Assembly (NCBI GenBank): GCA_035048485.1
Contig: CM068587.1
Span: 51,699,501-51,763,500, forward strand
Direction of reading: 5' to 3'
Source: Pteria penguin
Lineage: Eukaryota > Mollusca > Bivalvia > Pterioida > Pteriidae
Length of the DNA stretch: 64,000 nucleotides
Below are positions 52,676-64,000 of this stretch, one piece after another (within the stretch, counting starts at the first letter, position 1; every line of letters starts with the position of its first letter). Under the pieces are notes generated by a model that saw only the letters and a list, made by a program, of their open reading frames with translations, made no database searches and was not told the DNA's origin. Position numbers and translations under genes: made by a program.

Positions 52676-52747
<72 letters not shown>
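52676..52747. repeat. (TG)n microsatellite, about 35 units
   Basis: The equivalent position in unit 1 (about 46700-46715) has only about 6-7 TG units, so the tract changed length after the duplication. Confidence 0.95.
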
Positions 52748-52749
<2 letters not shown>

Positions 52750-53189
52750 CGTAGTATCTTGATGTCACAGTAACAATTGCATGAAGTAAAAGAATGATGA
52801 AACAGGATCAAAGCCATGCAACATCCAAGTTAACCTTCAGGATTTTTTTTCTACGTAAAAAACAGTTTTTGAATATGAATAACACCCCCCCCCCCCTTCC
52901 CCCTTTGAGTGACGAATCTAATTTGAATTTGCCTTAACTTAATGTTCATCTCCTCTAATACATGTCTATCATTTTAGGCTAATGTAGCTGTGAAGACTTG
53001 ATGACAAGCACTTCTCAATGTTAAATATAGGTTCAGATTGTGGCGATACACTCAGTAATAATGCCTTTGTAGGATGTATGTATATATGAATCATTTTCCG
53101 AGATAACCTACTCTCTCATTGACGTAAGATCAATATAGTTAAAAGAAAGCATAAATTCATAATAACAAACAGAAAACGCATAAAGACAT

Positions 53190-53330
53190 CGCCAAAAAAA
53201 AAAAAAAAAAAAAAAAAAGAACACCCCCCCAAAAAAAAAAAAAAAAAAAAACGAAAAACAAAAAACAAACAAACGAACAAACAATAAAAAAAAAAAAATA
53301 ATAATAATAATAATAAATAAGTAAAACATA
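53190..53330. repeat. poly-A, AAAC and AAT low complexity
   Basis: Counterpart of 47620-47735 in unit 1. It carries only artefactual frames. Confidence 0.9.
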
Positions 53331-53427
53331 ATAATAAATCAAATGACAGTGGTCAGTTGAAATAACGCTAGTTACTCAATTGGTGTGGGTAATCGGTTTA
53401 CCGGCTCACTTTCCAATTTTACTTCAA

Positions 53428-54228
53428 ATGTAAAGATGATGGATAAATCCAAACCATAGGTCCGAAAATCATGAAACCAGAGGACATGCAAAATCAGTGA
53501 ACATGAAAACCAAGTAGAAAATAACGAAAAATGTCAACTTGAAGAGCATATATGAACCACTGTAATGGTGTGAGATAAGGTGCCCGGGGAGAGTGAACAT
53601 CTCCTACTTGCTAGCAACACCCATCACATATACCCAGTAGAAAGGGTCAAATCATGTAAGTTCCATATATATTTATATACAGAAAAGTTAAAGTAAGTAA
53701 CCTTCTAGTATAGAAGGTGGCAAATCTGTGTAAAATCAGAATATCATTTAAAAGTCTGGATAACGAGATATCATATTGAATAAGTAGAGTCTCGTAACGA
53801 CCATAAACATCCTCAGTGACGTTGTTAGTCTAGCACATATATAACCCTGGCTGAGTAGCTTATCTGAAAGTCGCCTAGCCCTCAGAACAAAGTATTGTAA
53901 TTTGAACATGACCTGGAATAACGTATTAACTGAGATATGAATACACCGTATGCGGGCGATGATGGAATATTGCTACTTATGAAAAGAAAGTTTGTGATCG
54001 CGAAATTGAAATCGTCACGTTTGTCATAGAGTGAGGTGTTCAATTGACCATTAATGTCGAAAGATACAATATCTAAATACGAAGTAGAATTACTACTTTC
54101 TGTGGTTTTTGACCTCCAGTTCACTTTGGTAGATGATGCTAAGGTAATCCGCGAATGAAGGATTATTAATTGAAAGCAAGTCATCTATATATCTGTAAGT
54201 GAGAATTGAAGCCAAGAGCCAATAGTTT
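53428..54228 (-). mobile_element. PLE-1 insertion private to unit 2
   Basis: A minus-strand copy whose 3' end (CATCATCTTTACAT) is at 53428. It carries RT sequence from YIDDLLSINNPS near 54185, through YDKRDDFNFAITNF to PAYGVFISQLIRY, with frameshifts. Unit 1 reads straight through at about 47811-47815 (CTCAAATCCTTCAACATC), giving the empty site. Confidence 0.8.
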
Positions 54229-55148
54229 TTTTCCCTTTAACATCTTCATCGCAATTGACCGATCGTCGCTAGCCACATCCGAAAATTAAAGCCTTTGCTA
54301 CACTTTGGTTTTGTTAAGGTCAGCAGAAATTTAATGGAACATATACTGTTCTAATTTGAATAATCATGGAACCCTATATGATCTTTCAATCTCGAAACAA
54401 TGTAATTGAAGGCATTTTAATACTTTACTTTAACAGATTAATATCCTCCGTGTACATTAAATAGAAAAATTATATCTTTTGCAATCTAAGCAGTCGAAAA
54501 TAACTTTGCTTCAAATTGTAACTAATACTTATGTTTACATGTCTATGCATATGGGTAATGTATAAAAAGGCCATCTGACTAAATTATATGGAATAAACGA
54601 ACTGTCTACTGGATAGGTATATGATCGGATTATAGATAAAACAGTCTCAGTAGTTTAAACTGACAAAAGTAAAGAGCATAAAAATCAGCAAAAGTCCCTA
54701 GCTACCCAGTAATACCTGCCTCCTTCGGTAGAAATGGCCGAATGGTTTAAATCACATGAGATATCAAATGCGGTGTCTAAATCATCTAAATAGCGTCAGT
54801 CTTAAATATTATTAAAATGATTTGGATTACATAGCGAGATAACATAAAACCAGGGCGTTAGACTGTTAGAATAGCATCTACATATTTCTGTTTAGGCAGA
54901 TTTTCCGGATAATTTGTTCTAGCATAATATACTAAAGATAAATAAAAGGACCCATAAACACGTCGATACGAATACACCATAAGCAGGTTATGATCTATGT
55001 GTGTTTCCATAAGTAAATCACAATAATCACTGAATTTGTCTCATTTTTTTCATCACAAAACCAAGTATAACGCATAGTAGCACATATATTAAACGAAATT
55101 ATAGGAGACATAAGTTGAAAAATCTCCGTATACATGTAGTTTATTCAT

Positions 55149-55287
55149 AGAATAAATGTCTTATTTTGGCTTTCATGCCGGAATGAATTACAATGATGAA
55201 CATGTATTTACTCGATATTTTTTGCGCTAACCCATCAGCCATTGTAATTCATTCCTGTATGAAAACACAAAATAAGACACTTATTCT
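55149..55287. repeat. foldback (hairpin) element, unit 2 copy
   Basis: Arms of about 46 bp (55149-55195 and 55240-55287) are inverted, with only a few mismatches. The loop differs from that of the unit 1 copy. Confidence 0.75.
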
Positions 55288-56271
55288 TTATATATATATA
55301 TATATATTATAAACTTCATCAGTAAATCGTTTCGGAGGGAAGTTTTAAATTGAAAGAAACAGCTGGTGTCCAATGACAACTTAACATTATCCAGAATAAC
55401 ATACTTTCGTCGAATGTCAAGCACTTTAGCGCAAAATACCACTTTGATGACGTCACACAAGATTAGGTAGTCAAACATTTCATTATGACGTCATAAACTA
55501 TAAAAAAAAAAACAAACAAAACAAAACAAAAGAAACAAACAGACAATCAATGAAAATAATGATAATAAAAGAAGATAAATACATAGATAATTATGAATAT
55601 ATTAATCAACTTTAAAAATGCTTAAACATAAATATTCAAAATAAAAGATATGAGTACACAACGAATTCCTCTATCTTACTACTTCGCATGATATAATGTT
55701 ATGGCATTAGTTTAGGAAATGACACCAATAGTAATTTTCTTTTCAATCTCGTTTATGGTTGTTGATACAAATCATTTAATTGGATTCCTTAATAAATATT
55801 TCATTTTATGTGATTGACAGGTTTTTATTATCTTTGGGATGAAGTTTTTCTCCTTATTATTGGTATACATTCTTGCTAAAGTGACAGATTTTAACAAACA
55901 TTTCTACGCTTCCTGCTGCTGTAATTGATTTGTCATTCTTTTTTCACAGGGGTGGAGATAACTTAGTGTGAATTACATCTCTTTATCCATTTCTATCATG
56001 TAATATAAAGGTACAATTTTACTTATTTACATTTCACATGATTTTGTATATATATATGTTTGTTTATAAGATTGTGACACTCTACTCGAATGTTGTGAAA
56101 CGGGACATTCATATATGATGCTGCTCTATATTCATTTCATACTTGCATTGTTGAAAATGTGCCAAACAAAATGCTTACTTCATCATGATATTAAGAATCG
56201 ATGAGTGTCCATCAAATTTGTTATTTAAAGTTGATTCACTTAACACTGATCGTAGTAGTACATGTATAATT

Positions 56272-56380
56272 TGAGCCTCTTTCCATGTTACTCACCAAAA
56301 TTCTAACAGAAATCAAATAAGGTTTTCAGAAATACTGCTCTACTGCTTACTCGAGAAGCGGAATCAATCAGATGTGGATC

Positions 56381-56417
<37 letters not shown>

Positions 56418-57681
56418 CCAAGGAACTTCTAGAGCATTTAAATCTCCTATTTTCAATAATGTCACTAGCATAAAATCTTTTAACTTTTCGACTCTTTATA
56501 CAACCATTCCTCATCAAAAACTAAAGAACAGAATAACATCAATTATTCAAAACGCCTTCTTTAACAACAAAGGAATTCGCAGATATTAATATCTCGTTTT
56601 AAGCCACAACGACACATATTTTGTAAAGGAACAGTCTGATTCCAGCACCAAGTATACAGAAAAAGAGATTATCCAAATGTTAGAATGTTTTTGTGATATT
56701 TGGTGGGAAAGTGTTCAAACAGATTGTTGGCATTCCTATGGGTACTCATTGCGCGCCTCTTCTGGCAGATATATTTTTGTACTCTTACGAGGCAGAATTC
56801 ATACAGTCTCTGCTCTCTAAAGGCAATACACAATTAGCATCTCGGTTCAACTTTACATACAGATACATCGATGATGTTTTTGTCGATTAACAACCCTGTA
56901 TTTGAGGATCACTTCAACATCATATATCCAAAGGAACTCGAGATAAAAGATATTACAGAGAGCGCATCTTCTGCTTCTTACCTCGATATACTGCTATCAA
57001 TTAGTGACGATGGTTCATTAGTACCTCTCTCTATGACAAACGTGACGATTTCAGTTTCATTATTACCAACTTCCCTTTTATGAGTAGCAACATACCTTCC
57101 TCTCCTGCATATGGCGTCTTCATTTCACAACTTATACGCTAAGCCAGGGCATGCTCTAAATACGAAAATTTCGTCCTGAGAGCGAGGCTTCTTGCCACGA
57201 AACTACTCCCACTAGGATGTATTGAGGAACTTTAGAAAATGTCACTGAGGAAGTTCTATGGTCGATATAGGAATCTATTGCAATTTCAGATTCCTCTTTC
57301 AAGAATGTTAACCGATATTTTGGGACCTGACCATACTAAATAACCATCTTAACTTTTTGACTATACTTAATTTGACATAATACATGTATACATGTATACA
57401 GATATTTGTCCACCTACGTTTCCGACATCGGAATTTCAGACAGCCAGCATATCTTGCCTTGAATGGGAAATTTGACTTCGTGTTCCTGCCTCCTTCGTAT
57501 GTTCATGCGTGCATATTTTATGTAACCAGAGAACGCTTACTCCTCCCGGGCACCTGCTCTCACCTCGATTTTTTTTTCATTTATTTTATTTGTCTGAATA
57601 TGACACTAAACACGATATTGTCCCCTTTATTCCATGCACTATGAGATATGGTTTACCCTTCGGTACTTCTTCGTTTTTCAC
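56272..57681 (+). mobile_element. PLE-3 insertion private to unit 2
   Basis: RT remnants in order: NQMWI near 56370, an A run of about 31 bp, FNFSTLYTTIPHQKL near 56480, GIPMGTHCAPLLADIFLYS near 56735, RYIDDVF near 56860, then in a shifted frame YPKELEIKD, YLDILLSI, SSNIPSSPAYGVFISQLIR and LRKFYGRYRNLL. The PLE-3 tail ends TTCTTCGTTTTTCAC at 57681. The catalytic YIDD is present, but three frame changes and stops inactivate it. The empty site is near 51312 in unit 1. Confidence 0.8.
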
Positions 57682-57740
57682 TTATATCGATTTCTACCAG
57701 ATATAATTTATATGCAAATATAAGTCCAATGAAAAAGTTA

Positions 57741-58859
57741 AATCACCAAATCAATTTTGTTCTATCTCCTGGTGATTTCAACGTCTGTAACATGGTCACT
57801 CTTATGGTGTATTATTTTATTTTATCGGACAGAATCAAAAACACAACTATCTACGCCAAAGATATATTTTGCTTTGTTTTAGTTTATATAGTGGCTTAAA
57901 TTGAAATGCAGAAATAAATATACATTGTTGCAGCATCATGGATGGCACCGATATATTTATAACAGATAATCAAATTTTAATTTTTGATTTATTACCATTT
58001 AATTATTTCCATCTACTTGTAGTTTTAGTCCGGAACCAACACGCGATGTGCAAGTGCGTGCTGTAAGAAATATTACAACAAAATACTGATAATGATATAA
58101 TATTCGACATGTACAGCTCTAGAACTACAGGTAAGTGCAGTCATAATAAAACATTAAAATTAGCGTGAATACCGGCTCACGACATTGCTTTGGGACATGC
58201 CCCAAAGCTGCTGTACTGGACTTGCGTGCGTGAGTGTAAGTTTACATGAATTTCCTCCAGCGAGATTCATTCCCGTGTCCGCTCTGTCCAGTTGCAGGTT
58301 GCCGTGGTACGGATGAAGCAAATAAAATTGAGAAACAGTTTTTAGTGTATACTATCAAGTAACTAGCGTTTGTTTGTCAGTTGAGGTGGAAAGGGGGGGG
58401 GGGGGGAGCCGGTATCATAACTATTATAAGACAGAAATGAATACTTTTTTGCCTCTGTAATATGGAATCATTAATCATGATACAATCAGATCTAACAAGA
58501 AGCAGAATGAGCCTATAAATAAGAGTAATCTTTAAAAACAATTCTGTAAAGTTTAACCGAAATCAAAACCACATCATACTGAATACTCTTTGATAAAGGG
58601 CAGTAATCTCCTCCTCTCCTATAAATGATCAACATTTTCTCTTTGATTGATCATTATAATAAATGCAATATATATAAAACAAAACAAACATAATCTAAAG
58701 GAAGTAAATTAAATAAACTCCTGGATATATCTTTAAAACCATGTATCAAATGCAATAAACAAATTATGCATGTCAGTGATTGAAAATTGATATTTGTAGT
58801 TTACTCTACTCGCGAAATATCAAATTTTCGTGTATATTGGTTTGCTTTCTTAAAATGTT
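57741..58859. other. no recognisable gene
   Basis: AT-rich sequence with a poly-G run at 58393-58407. Nothing else is seen. Confidence 0.45.
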
Positions 58860-59880
58860 CTATCCACATCCACATACACTGTGCAGTGGAAGTGTATAAG
58901 GTCTACAGCGGTTTAACACTTGACGAAGTATACTGAAGCTGACATACAGCTTTTCTCTTTGATCGTCGTAATATACGCAGTCAGGCAATCCATTCAAGTC
59001 TTTCTTCGTTATCAATTTGCGTTCGTACTTTCCTGCATTTGATAATAAATGCAAACGACCTCAGAAATCACACAAGACGCCGTGTACTTGCGTTATACCC
59101 TGCACATCATCTGGCAGGTGAGTGAACCACAATGGTTCAAACCCCCCACCCACCCACTCACCCCCCCCCCCCCGACACATAATACACCACCATTGTCAAC
59201 ACCGCAGGGCACGTAAATATCATGGTAATAGTCATCCATATAGATATCTATCCCTAGATCTATCTTTTTTCAAAACTGCTTCTTTATTGCAATGTGCTTT
59301 ACATGTTTTCCATGTCTTTTAAGTAGAGTGACGGCATTATAATCCCTGTGTAGTTTGTACCGTTATATATGATACTTGGTATGTAACGTCGCTACACGTT
59401 ACGGTCTGGCCGTGTATATTCCATAAGTGCAGTTTTTTGCCTAGTCCGCATGTAGCGAATGCGTCGTCACGGGCTCGCGTTATCCCGAATGTATTATCCT
59501 TGAGAGCCGTATATCACAGGTAAGCATCACTATCATTGAACACCTTGAGCATCCTGTTATTATTATCTACTACGAAGACTTTATCAGCTGCAGTCAATAG
59601 ACCATGGACGCCAACAGGTATTTTATCTTCAGTGGGCCGTTTCACAGTATCATACGTGCAATATTTTAGGTACGTACAAAAGAAATTCCTTAAGACTTAA
59701 GGAAGTTTTTTTACGTACGTAAATATCGTGCGTATGATTTTTTGTGAAACGGTCCACAGACCTTTTAACATTGGTATCCGTACTGTGTCTGACTTTCAGT
59801 TTACGGGGATCAGCTTCAAAATTTCTAGTCACTTCCTGGAAAAACTGCTTGCTTGCTTTGACCGTCATTCTCACTGCTAT
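58860..59880 (-). pseudogene. NHL/TRIM-type beta-propeller pseudogene
   Basis: Reading the minus strand from high to low coordinates: a possible linker frame (59874-59650), VHGLLTAADKVFVVDNNNRM (about 59590-59530), NTFGITRARDDAFATCGL (near 59490-59430), a NGTNYTG block near 59360, MDDYYHDIYVPCGVDNGGVL near 59230-59170, and SNAGKYERKLITKKDLNGLP with VYYDDQREKLYVSF at 59054-58920. The repeated pattern of hydrophobic-VxD-xxNxRxxVF and P-x-x-V-x-x-D-...-LYV is characteristic of NHL repeats and of the C-terminal part of molluscan TRIM-like proteins. At least four frame changes and a poly-C/G run break it. Family recognition is from memory of the repeat pattern. Confidence 0.5.
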
Positions 59881-60954
59881 TCACTGTCACCTGGGCAACG
59901 TAAAGCGGATCACTGTCATCCGGTCTCAGGAAACCGGAAGCGAATTCGTCCTCGCTATTAACTGACGGTGTAATCGCAGGTACGATAAGTTGATATATAT
60001 CACGACCTTCTGTAGGTTTGAATGCCGGATGTGTGTCAGAACAGTTTTTGCAATAAAATTATCGACATTCATAACAAGCGGAATAGACCAGAGAGTGTTG
60101 ACTTCCTTTCAAGCAGGAATGGCAGTATGATATAAATGGTTCAATCTAAAACGAAAGTCATACCTTATTTTTCTATCTCGAAAGCACTTTCGATTTCCGC
60201 AGAAAATGCATATAACTAGAGGTACACAAATACTAAGTTTCTACGAAGTTAAATGTACATCGAATGGAATTATTTTTTATATATTTTGATGTTAGTTTCT
60301 TATACAAGAAACACGAATCAGACAAATATAAACACTTTTTCTTACCGACCAACATATAACGTCTACATCCTTGTTGATCTCCGTTGGATATGGTCATGTG
60401 ATATTAGTTAATGAATTTTAAACTAAATAATTTGTACAACACTAATACATTTATACACGCAAAATGAAAAAGTTTCATATAGAGCACAACAAACCAAAAC
60501 TTCTATAAAAAATTACTTGTAATCTTAATATTATAAACAGAATTCTAATAAGAGAAACGGAAAACGCCTATTTCTTCTTCTTGAAACGTTCAGTGGTGGA
60601 AGAATATAATACATGTTTGTTAAAAGTAAAAGGGAAGGATGACATAGTCGAAAAGAGCATCAGCCTCTTACATAAATGATTTGGAATAAAATCGACAACA
60701 CTTCACTTTTCCATTCTCTGCAGCCCATCTGAACATGTTCCATCTGATAGTCCGAAATGTCAGACCCAAACATAAGATTTAGGTCTGGAATCTTCTCTTT
60801 TGTTGCACTTCCAGATACAGAAACATTATGATTTAGATATAAGCAAATAAATGATCAAATGAGTTGTGAGTAATACTCTACAAAAAAAGTCTTTTTTCTA
60901 CAACTTCAGTAGATTCTTTGAAAATGACTTTATAGATACCCATAAATTTGGCAT
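59881..60954. other. no supported gene
   Basis: The first 100 bp could continue the NHL pseudogene upstream. The rest is AT-rich without recognisable features. Confidence 0.4.
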
Positions 60955-62260
60955 TGGAAATACTCATACATCAGGTCGCACTGTAACATGGCATTGTAAA
61001 ATTATCCATAAATCTGGTAAAACTGCAACCAGACATTGTAAATACCCATATATCAAGTAACACTGCCATATAACATTGTAAATGACCATGCATTAAGCAA
61101 CACTACAACATGATACTGTAAACATCAATGCATTAGCTAACGCTGCAGCATGACATTATAATACCCACACATCAGGTAACACTGTAAAATGACATTGTAA
61201 ATAACCATACATCAAGTAACACTTTTAAATGACATTGTAAATATCGATATATAAAGTAAAACTGCAACTTGACATTGTGATATTTATATATCAGATATCA
61301 CTGCAACATGGTATAGTAAATACCCATGTATCAAATGAAATACGAATGTAACTGGTGTCACATGAGTGTGACACTGACAACAATGTACCACAGTCACAGA
61401 CCCCTGAAATTGAGAGGTTAGACCAGGTGCCCATATATCAAGTAACATTGCAACATGACACCGGTATACTCATAAATCAGGTAACAATGTAATATGATAT
61501 TCTAATCCACTAGTTTTGTTTCGACGATTCTGATTGGTCCACACTTTAGCCTTCAGACATGTATAACCACGATATACCGTCCTCAAATATTTTACTATAT
61601 TGTACGTACTCTTTGTCCACACTGCCTCTGACTCTAATTACCAAATACTGTCTATAACAACATCGTCCAGTGCTCTCGATATCCATCTTAAGTCTCGTAT
61701 CATGGACGATTTGCAAGTTCTATCAGTCAAGTACACAACTATTACAATGAAGTTGAAAAAAAAAAATAACAAAGTACATGACGTACCACCATGCAACATA
61801 CTTTCTAGCATGTTATTTCATCTCGCCGCGCAGTAGCAAAACTGCCTGTTTAGCTGTTTACAATGCCATGTCAAGTCACTGATGTGTGAATCAATTTGTG
61901 ACTAAGAATTTATTCATAAAACTTTGAGAACATGTAATTGATGAAAATCCTTAGGTAACTGCAATAGGTATCAATTCATTTCCCGGAAGAATTTTAAACA
62001 TGGCGCTATCTATCCCTTAGCAACAAGGTCCCCAAGACCACTTCAAAGAGAAAAAAAATACCACGACGTTTGTGTTACAGTGAATTAGAATGGGGATAAA
62101 CATACTGTGTTAGATTATTTCCGACAGGTATATATATATATCAGGTAACACTGCAACATGCTGTTGTAAATACTCATACACCAAGCAATACTGTAACATA
62201 ACCTTGTAATACTCATACATCTAATTACACTGAATATGACATCGTAAAGACTTTTATCAA
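60955..62260. repeat. degenerate minisatellite of about 40-bp units, interrupted
   Basis: The unit follows the pattern CCATACATCAAGTAACACTG, then CAACATGACATTGTAAATA. About ten diverged units lie at 60965-61335, about two at 61428-61500 and about three at 62138-62260. The first gap is a PLE tail insertion; the second is roughly 640 bp of unrelated AT-rich sequence. Confidence 0.8.
61336..61428 (-). mobile_element. PLE tail fragment inside the minisatellite
   Basis: It matches 21795-21885 (GGTGTCACATGA..., CCTGAAATT, GAGGTTAGACCAGGTGCCC). It interrupts the repeat array, so the array is older than this insertion. Confidence 0.6.
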
Positions 62261-63228
62261 TTAAACTGCACAATCACTGTAAAAAATAATGATAAAAGTA
62301 AACGAATGTGAATGGTCGGATTCAATCATAGTGAACGTGTTTTGTTTCTTTTCTAAATAGATAAAACAAACTCTTTTTACTATCTTGCGGCCGCATGGGC
62401 GTCAACAAGTGACATAAACGATGATTTGGGTGTTGGTTTTGGGGGGGGGGTTATTTTGTTTTGTTTTGTTTTTTTTTTGGGGGGGGGGGTCTGTTTTGTT
62501 GGTTTTTGGGGGGTTTTTTTGTATTTTTGTGGGGCTTTTTTTGTTTATTGGTTTTTTTGTTTTTGTTTGTTTGTTTTTTTTCATTTGTTTATGTAGAAGT
62601 GGATTTTTCTTTTTTGTTTGTTGATTATTTGTTTTTGGTTTTTTTTTTTTTTATTTTTATAGAGCAGGGGTATTTATTTTATACTAGTACATTCACATAT
62701 TCACAAAAATGGTGTTAAAATTACTGAGGGTTGCCATGCAAATATTCAGACATACTTGCAATGAATTTAACGCAAATGTTTTTTAAGTGTAAACCATTAG
62801 TTCTATTTTATCAAATAAAGATATTTTATATTGTTGCATGAGGCGTTGATTAAATACAATGTTTAAAAAAATTTAAATCTTCTTCTTTCAGGGGATTTAC
62901 TCCACCAATACACTTTAATTTATCTTATTTACCGTATAAATAATACAGCAGAGGGTCGTTTGTTTTTACTGGTATGGTTTTATTTGACTTGCACCTATTG
63001 GATAACTAGCGCTATTTCAATGTACCGTCCTTCGTCGGTGTCTCGACTGCATGTCTTCTTCTTCTTCCATTTCTGTGCAGGACTCCTTCCGGAGCATTAT
63101 CGCACATTTCTATATGTATATATTTTTTAGTTTTTGTGATGTCTTTCTTGTTTGTTTTTTTTTTTTCTGTCTGTGATTCCTTTTGTTATACGACTGAGTC
63201 AGATGTCTGTATGCTTTCTTTACTATAG
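62261..63228. other. low-complexity G/T tract, no gene
   Basis: 62430-62655 is a run of poly-T and poly-G blocks. The hydrophobic Phe/Gly/Val frames over it are artefacts. Confidence 0.6.
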
Positions 63229-63411
63229 GCATTTCAAATTTTATGCGATAAATTATCTACTCTAGGTGTTGAATCTATTCCTTGGTTTAGATATACATAT
63301 CTAACACAGAGAAAGAAAATTGTAAACATTAACTCCTGTTTTGACAGATATGAAGACATCACGTCTCTCCGTAACCAAGGCTTGCAAAGCATGTTTCTGA
63401 AAATTTTGTAA
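63229..63411 (+). pseudogene. LINE-type reverse-transcriptase scrap
   Basis: An open stretch of 60 codons reads LCDKLSTLGVESIPWF, then YLTQRKKIVNINSCF and YEDIT, ending at TAA. It resembles the segment before the GVPQGS motif in non-LTR RTs (KL..LGI....WF.SYL..RKQ.V.INS). The catalytic motifs are not present, and the sequence after YEDIT is unrelated. Confidence 0.5.
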
Positions 63412-63441
63412 TTCCTTTAATCAATCTTGCTGCACCTTAAG

Positions 63442-63575
63442 CTTGGTATAATTTACGAACGCCGCCATATGACGACACAGGTAATATAACACCGAATGGC
63501 CGATATCAGGTGTCGTTTCATTGGATGTCGTGGTGGAACAATGAGATCCCAGGATTTCAGACACAACTTGGTGAG
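63442..63575 (+). CDS. candidate internal exon of an unidentified gene
   Basis: A 134-nt open block lies between an acceptor AG (63440-63441) and a donor GAG/GTACGA (63576). The frame WYNLRTPPYDDTGNITPN, then RYQVSFHWMSWWNNEIPGF, is unusually rich in Trp, Pro and Tyr for this AT-rich region, as real coding sequence would be. Both intron phases are plausible. I do not recognise the family and cannot find the neighbouring exons, which may lie beyond 64000. Confidence 0.4.
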
Positions 63576-64000
63576 GTACGATAGTTGTTTATTTGTTACA
63601 ACAAAATTTGATTACCAAATTGGGTAACGTACTCTGGCACTTTTTGAATGTTTGTTGTTAATACTATATGTGCTATATATAGCAATCACGTGACCAGGGA
63701 TAACATTCAAATAAAGAGTTTTAGATTTTTATAGGCATCATTTTAAACGTTTTTGTAAAAATGATATTCATTCAGTTATGCTGTTTTAGGTAATCTATTA
63801 AATTCGATGGCGTCATGGAGTGCCTTAACTTTACAACGCAGTCACAGCCTAATCTTTTATCAATTGGGACTTTTCACCACATATCAGTGCCAACAATGGG
63901 GTAATCATTTGTATGTTTAGTAAACCAATCTATCTGCATGTCTCTTTTTGTTATCATTGATAAGAAGTTCCTTTGGATAAGTTATCTTAATGTGAAAATA
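63576..64000. other. no recognisable feature
   Basis: AT-rich sequence to the window edge. If the candidate exon is real, this is intron. Confidence 0.35.

Larger units (their letters stand above)
51368..57740. repeat. tandem segmental duplication, unit 2
   Basis: Direct partner of 45634-51367. Insertions private to this unit: 51645-51730, 53428-54228 and 56272-57681. The junction with unit 1 is at AAAGTTA/GTCCCAAA, within a PLE-3 relic. Confidence 0.85.

Overview
The window is AT-rich, intron-bearing animal DNA. It is dense in microsatellites, tRNA-derived SINEs, a mariner fossil, a pair of non-autonomous DNA transposons and many 5'-truncated reverse-transcriptase elements of Penelope-like type. 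The PAN plus VMO-I protein architecture, the V-domain-like SINEs ending in (ATTG)n and the retroelement type all suggest a mollusc, most likely a bivalve. That assignment is inference, because no species marker is present. There are no prokaryotic features.

Genes: the real host genes are a cluster of three vitelline-membrane-outer-layer-protein-1-like (VMO-I) genes. Gene A (7109-11727, +) has four exons and encodes about 284 aa: a signal peptide, a PAN/Apple-like domain and three VMO-I repeats. Gene B (32345-35279, +) and gene C (40088-43268, -) are convergent close paralogues. Each has four exons of 49, 119, 192 and 243 nt and would encode 200 aa. Both have a TATA box upstream and an AATAAA signal about 30 nt after the stop. 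Gene C looks intact. Gene B has lost the AG of its last splice acceptor, so it may be a recent pseudogene. The right end holds a broken NHL-type beta-propeller pseudogene (about 58860-59880, -), a LINE reverse-transcriptase scrap (63229-63411) and one unidentified candidate exon (63442-63575, +).

Mobile DNA: at least three Penelope-like (PLE) subfamilies, called here PLE-1, -2 and -3 from their 3' tails, are scattered on both strands. The longest copy is at 12927-15050 (-). Two copies of a roughly 3.1-kb terminal-inverted-repeat element (17529-20598 and 21963-25070) lie head to head and form a large inverted repeat. The second copy interrupts a PLE and itself carries a SINE insertion with a clean target-site duplication. 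A 1150-bp mariner (DD34D, decayed) lies at 28123-29272.

Architecture: 45.63-57.74 kb is a tandem direct duplication of a roughly 5.7-6.4 kb non-coding unit. The two units differ by at least five retroelement insertions, each with its empty site preserved in the other unit. One block of about 194 bp is almost identical between the units although its flanks have diverged clearly. The remaining stretches (2.2-3.3, 5.2-5.9, 6.1-7.1, 15.8-17.5, 20.6-21.6, 26.9-28.1, 30.0-32.3, 35.3-37.4, 38.2-39.1, 43.3-45.2, 57.7-58.9 and 59.9-60.9 kb) hold no gene that I can support.
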